Assembly (NCBI GenBank): GCA_963813525.1
Contig: CAWEZI010000005.1
Coordinates: 1,798,001 to 1,862,000 of the forward strand
Source: Bog-756 sp963813525
GTDB lineage: Bacteria > Actinomycetota > Acidimicrobiia > Acidimicrobiales > RAAP-2
DNA length: 64,000 bases
Direction of reading: 5' to 3'
Of this stretch, positions 60,968 through 64,000 are shown piece after piece. The stretch's first letter is position 1. The number at the start of each line of letters is the position of its first letter. The position numbers were made by a program, and so were the translations under genes. The notes beneath the pieces were generated by a model that ran no database searches, was not told the origin of the DNA, and was given only the letters and a program-made list of their open reading frames with translations.

Positions 60968-61408
60968 ATGTACGAAGCGATTGTCGTTGGCACGGATGGA
61001 TCTAAGCGGGCGGATCGGGCTGTCGACGAAGCGATTTCGCTTGCGAAATTGTCAGGCGCCAAACTCTACGGCGTGCACGTGATTCGTCCGTTGTCCACGA
61101 TGGGCAGTGAGTTCGAAGCTTCAGCAATAGCTCTTGACAATCAGGCACGACAGGAGGAGAGCGAGCGCATTCAGAAGGATCTGCTCGCAAGGGCGAAGGA
61201 TCAGGGAGTTACCGTCGAGGTACAAACGTTTGACGGTGATCCTGCGACTGCGCTGTTCAATGTTGCAGAGTCAGTCAACGCCAATCTCATCGTCGTCGGA
61301 AATCGGGGAATGACGGGGGTAAGACGCTTTGTATTGGGGAGCGTTCCGAACAAAGTCGCTCACGGAAGCACCTGCAGTGTCCTGATCGTCAACACTGACC
61401 GGACGTAG
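60968..61408 (+). CDS. Universal stress protein (UspA family)
   Basis: A 146-residue Usp domain. It starts MYEAIVVGTDGSKRADRAVD and carries the ATP-binding motif GNRGMTGVRRFVLGSVPNKV, so it should bind ATP. AGGAGGT precedes ATG 60968 by 5 nt, a better start than GTG 60962. It is convergent with the pentapeptide-repeat lipoprotein. Such proteins are linked to hypoxia, dormancy and stress in actinobacteria; the exact role here is open. Confidence 0.92.
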   Translation: MYEAIVVGTDGSKRADRAVDEAISLAKLSGAKLYGVHVIRPLSTMGSEFEASAIALDNQARQEESERIQKDLLARAKDQGVTVEVQTFDGDPATALFNVAESVNANLIVVGNRGMTGVRRFVLGSVPNKVAHGSTCSVLIVNTDRT

Positions 61409-61440
61409 TTGAACAACGATGCCCCCGCCTTTTGAAGATC

Positions 61441-61468
61441 AATGATCTCCACATCAACCGAGATCATT
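61441..61468. terminator. Bidirectional terminator hairpin
   Basis: AATGATCTC and GAGATCATT form a perfect 9-bp stem with a 10-nt loop between the convergent stress-protein and pentapeptide genes. It covers the stop codon of the latter. Confidence 0.5.
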
Positions 61469-62530
61469 CGCGCAGGTGTTGCCGTGGTCGTTGCTGTTGG
61501 TTCCGTCCGGACAGATTGTGGCGGACCACTTGACGCCCGCCAGTTTGGTGCCTGTCATGCTGGCTCCGGTTAGGACAACTGCCGTGAGATTGGAATTGGA
61601 CAAATTTGTCCCGGTTAGGTTGGCCTGCGACAAGGTGGTCGAACTGAGATTCATACCTGAGAGATTTCCGCCCGACAGATCGGCTCCACTAAGATCGGCG
61701 GACTCCATGGTGCCGCCAGCCAGATCTATCCCGGCCAGCGTTGCCCTGATTAGAGTCGCCCGAGAGCCGATGAGGTAGCCGTTAACCAGGGCCCAACCGC
61801 TTGGAAGCTCAGCCGGGATCCCGATGTCTCCACCGGAGGCCACGAGCGCCAAGTCCGCGCCGGACAAGTTGACGCCAGTCAAGTCTGTGCCAACTACAGA
61901 GGCATCGATCAGTTGAGCACTGGCGAGGATGGCATCCGACAGATCGGCCTTTGTGAGATTGGCATCCGACAGATTTGCGCTACTCAGTTCGGCGCCAGAC
62001 AAGTTGATTCCGGTCAGCACCGCACTGGAGAGATTCGCGCCATTGACGGTGGTGTTCGTCAGATCGGCATCGGTCAGGGTGGCAGTGGACAAGGTTGCAT
62101 CGTTCAGCGAGGCATTAGCCAGCTGGGCTCCAGCGAGATCGGCACCTGAGAGATCGGCGTTGGATAGATCAGCTCCAGTCAGGTTGACGAAAGCGAGATC
62201 GGCTCCGGCGAGGTTGGCATATTGGCAGTTGGCTCGTGGTCCGATCGCGCAATCAGAGCTCGACGGCGGCGGGGATGCGGGGTGCGTGGTGCTCGGCGGG
62301 ACAGAAGTTGTTGTTGAGGTGGTCGAGGAGGAGAAGGGAAGACGAGTCTTGCTGGCGGGGGCGCGAGTTGCCGTGGCCGAGGTGGAAGAGCATGCCGCAA
62401 GAAGACATCCTCCACACAAGGCCACCGCCACCGCCACCGCCGCTCTCCGCCACACGTAATCAGGGTAATCCTGTCTCGATTCGGGGGCGGTGGGCTCGTG
62501 TTCCGCAGTTCTCGCTGTCGTATTGAACAC
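61454..62530 (-). CDS. Secreted pentapeptide-repeat lipoprotein
   Basis: A 358-residue protein. The signal VAVAVALCGGCLLAACSS ends in a lipobox (LLAAC). A Ser/Thr/Pro linker leads to two blocks of pentapeptide repeats of the A(D/N)Lxx type (GADLSNADLSGADLAGAQL; ADLSGADLSGGNLSGMNL), which fold as a right-handed square helix. They are separated by a 35-residue non-repeat segment containing ELPSGWALVNGYLIGSRAT. Many proteins with GWxLxNGYLIGP-type segments are known in actinobacteria, without a proven function. It is divergent from the recombinase; GTG start. Confidence 0.85.
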   Translation of the reverse strand: MFNTTARTAEHEPTAPESRQDYPDYVWRRAAVAVAVALCGGCLLAACSSTSATATRAPASKTRLPFSSSTTSTTTSVPPSTTHPASPPPSSSDCAIGPRANCQYANLAGADLAFVNLTGADLSNADLSGADLAGAQLANASLNDATLSTATLTDADLTNTTVNGANLSSAVLTGINLSGAELSSANLSDANLTKADLSDAILASAQLIDASVVGTDLTGVNLSGADLALVASGGDIGIPAELPSGWALVNGYLIGSRATLIRATLAGIDLAGGTMESADLSGADLSGGNLSGMNLSSTTLSQANLTGTNLSNSNLTAVVLTGASMTGTKLAGVKWSATICPDGTNSNDHGNTCANDLG

Positions 62531-62542
62531 TCCCTACCTGCA

Positions 62543-62573
62543 CTGTTACAATACCACAAGAGTAAAGTAACAG
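62543..62573. promoter_or_regulatory. Inverted repeat between the lipoprotein and recombinase genes
   Basis: CTGTTAC and GTAACAG, perfect 7-bp arms with a 17-bp AT-rich spacer, fill most of the 57-bp divergent spacer. The 31-bp length is close to that of a serine-recombinase crossover or operator site. The recombinase may bind it to control its own gene; inference only. Confidence 0.5.
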
Positions 62574-62587
62574 ACTGAGGATCCAAG

Positions 62588-63280
62588 ATGGCAAAGCAAC
62601 GCGTGATTGGTTACACCAGAGTCAGCACTGCGGAGGGGTTCGACAGCATCGGTTTGGACGTTCAGGAGGCTGCCATCCGCGCCTACTGCAAGGCTGAGAA
62701 TCTGCGCCTGGTTGCGATGGTGAGCGACCAAGGTCGACCGGGTTCCAACGGGCTGGACGACCGTGTGGGACTGGCTGAAGGTCTGGCGCTGATCGAGAGG
62801 GGAGAGGCGAGTGCCCTTCTCGTCTACAGGCTCGATCGCTTGGCGCGAGACCTGTTGCTGCAGGAAACGATCCACGCTCGGCTCGAAACCAAGGGAGCAT
62901 CAGTCCAGTCGGTTTCCGAGCCGGCTGCCGAAGGAGATGACGCCATGAGGGTCCTGGTCCGCCAGCTTCTCGGAGGAATCGCACAGTACGAACGAGCGGT
63001 GATCCGAGGCCGGACGATGGCTGGACGAGCAGCGAAGGTCGCCGGTGGGGGATATGGAGGGGGGCGACCTGCATATGGCCTCAAGGCACAGGCAAAGGAG
63101 CTGGTAAACAACCCGGAAGAGACGGCCATCGTTGAGAAGATTCGATGTCTCAGACAATCAGGTGCTTCATACCGCCAAATATCTGCGTCTCTTGCTGAAG
63201 ATAAATTAACGACTCGTTCTGGAGGGAAGTGGAATCCGAACCAAGTTCGGCGCATCGCGCACCGGCAGATTGCCGGTTGA
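62588..63280 (+). CDS. Small serine recombinase (resolvase/invertase family)
   Basis: Site-specific recombinase of 230 residues. The catalytic domain starts RVIGYTRVSTAEGFDS with the nucleophile Ser13; arginines of the active site lie in VYRLDRLARDLLLQ. The long E helix (LLGGIAQYERAVIRGRT) leads to a short C-terminal DNA-binding part with GASYRQISASLAED. It is smaller than large phage integrases and lacks an N-terminal MerR domain, so it is neither a typical phage integrase nor IS607-type. No transposition partner is seen nearby. Confidence 0.88.
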   Translation: MAKQRVIGYTRVSTAEGFDSIGLDVQEAAIRAYCKAENLRLVAMVSDQGRPGSNGLDDRVGLAEGLALIERGEASALLVYRLDRLARDLLLQETIHARLETKGASVQSVSEPAAEGDDAMRVLVRQLLGGIAQYERAVIRGRTMAGRAAKVAGGGYGGGRPAYGLKAQAKELVNNPEETAIVEKIRCLRQSGASYRQISASLAEDKLTTRSGGKWNPNQVRRIAHRQIAG

Positions 63281-63802
63281 CGTCGCCTTTAGACCGTGCG
63301 CGGATTGGTGCAGATCAAACCTTGGAAACGTGAGACTACGCACAAGCGGCACTAGCGGGGTCTAGCCAGAATGGTCGTGCCCGGATCAGTTCGGTACGGC
63401 CGTGACCGAAGGCCCATCGACAGGAGCCAATCTCAACCGATCGTCGGCATAATGAGGACTTTCGTTCTCGGAGATGAGACGAGCGACCAGATCGTCCGGT
63501 TCGGAGCAGAGGTTACCCCTACCAAAGAGACCCTTGCGAGTGTCTCGTCCGGGGGTGCGCCGTCGTGAGACCGGTGCCCTCGACATCCAGTCGGGCGAGG
63601 AGGGAACATATCCGGGCCGGGTAAGAACCCCGTCGCAGATCCGGCACCACAGAGGAGAGCGATCGTGACCCGCCACACCACAGGACCGCCGCCTAAGGCG
63701 GCAGGGTCACCGCCTGAATTCAGGCGTGGCGGACTTATTCGGCTCACACGCGCATTCATCGAGATGAGAAGATCTTTGTGGTTTAGCTCAGGAGGAACTG
63801 CC
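63281..63802. other. Spacer after the recombinase with palindromes, no convincing gene
   Basis: About 520 bp. Short open frames occur on both strands (for example minus 63433-63804), but none has a credible start site or family. The right part holds a hairpin and a perfect palindrome, and the last 47 bp resemble the upstream region of the first PPOX gene. Confidence 0.5.
63688..63726. repeat. Adjacent hairpin and 16-bp palindrome
   Basis: GCCGCC-TAA-GGCGGC (63688-63702) is followed 8 bp later by CGCCTGAATTCAGGCG (63711-63726), a perfect palindrome. Paired foldback structures like this are found at the ends of IS200/IS605-type elements; no transposase accompanies them here, so a remnant end is only a suggestion. 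Confidence 0.5.
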
Positions 63803-64000
63803 ATGACGACACTTCAGGATGCGATTGACACCGCTCGCCAGGATCAGTTTTTGGCCATCGTGTCAACGCTGCGTGCTGATCAGACAATCCAGTCCTCTGT
63901 CGTCAATGCCGGCGTTCTGGCCCATCCAACCACCGGCGCCGATGTTGTCGGTTTCGTTACATACGGCAAGACGAAGCTGGCCAACCTTCGTAGTCGACCG
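63803..64000 (+). CDS. Second PPOX-class protein, partial at the window end
   Basis: The reading frame from ATG 63803 (after a CAGGAGGAAC ribosome-binding site) is a close copy of the gene at 59172: both begin MTTLQDAI and share TLRADQTIQSSVVNAG and FVTYGKTKLANLR. The two DNA sequences agree at roughly five of six positions over 198 bp, with long identical runs. The gene runs off the window, so only 66 residues are seen. It is in the same orientation as the first copy, 4.6 kb away. Confidence 0.85.
   Translation, partial: MTTLQDAIDTARQDQFLAIVSTLRADQTIQSSVVNAGVLAHPTTGADVVGFVTYGKTKLANLRSRP

Noticed and set aside
63433..63804. Minus-strand open frame of 123 codons in the last spacer
   Set aside because: It runs through the hairpin and palindrome and over the start of the second PPOX copy, with no family match that I recognise.

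Overview
The window is a high-GC actinobacterial chromosome segment, read on both strands and almost fully coding. Pointers to Actinobacteria are the gene order tig-clpP-clpX-folC-ndk-mreBCD-PBP2 / Rne-rplU-rpmA-obg-proBA / nadD-rsfS / xerC-whiG-rpsB-tsf-pyrH-frr-cdsA-dxr-Rip1-ispG / rimP-nusA-ylxR-infB-rbfA-truB-ribF, a MtrA/MtrB-type two-component pair, a class II DAHP synthase, F420-type oxidoreductases, a WS/DGAT acyltransferase and many leaderless starts. The single clpP and the secreted 42-residue YW..A.DGG..SFGDA repeat protein fit a deep lineage such as Acidimicrobiia; that placement is inference.

Layout. 1-5.4 kb: protein quality control (trigger factor, ClpP, ClpX), folate (folC) and ndk. 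5.4-10.3 kb: rod-shape cell-wall genes mreB, mreC, mreD and PBP2, without rodA. 10.3-18.1 kb: a radical SAM pair, RNase E/G, L21, L27, a tyrosine-phosphatase-like protein and Obg. 18.1-24.2 kb: proline synthesis (proB, frameshifted, and proA), a MoxR ATPase with its VWA partner, and a histidine phosphatase. 24.1-27.3 kb, minus strand: a secreted repeat protein and DAHP synthase. 27.4-29.8 kb: LLM oxidoreductase, nadD, a small membrane protein and rsfS. 29.8-34.4 kb, minus strand: mini-LpqB, MtrB, MtrA and an orphan Tat-exported solute-binding lipoprotein. 34.6-46.2 kb: xerC, whiG, then translation, lipid and isoprenoid genes through ispG. 46.2-54.2 kb: a repeat spacer and attenuator-like leader, then the nusA-infB operon to ribF. 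54.2-58.8 kb: acyl-CoA synthetase, oligoribonuclease, dUTPase and WS/DGAT.

From tRNA-Gly(GCC) at 58.84 kb to the end the character changes. Base composition becomes more mixed, gene density falls, short inverted and direct repeats appear, and the genes are accessory: two copies of a PPOX-type flavin/F420 protein flanking HU, a thioesterase fragment, a universal stress protein, a pentapeptide-repeat lipoprotein and a serine recombinase. This looks like a mobile or recently rearranged segment next to a tRNA.

Points deserving attention: three conserved genes (proB, rimP, infB) each carry a one-base frameshift at G/C runs, most simply sequence errors; about fourteen genes share a TANNNT hexamer 6-9 nt before the start codon, mostly without a Shine-Dalgarno sequence; a 16-bp-periodic repeat array lies between clpP and clpX; and the rimP leader holds a promoter followed within about 40 nt by a near-perfect intrinsic terminator.
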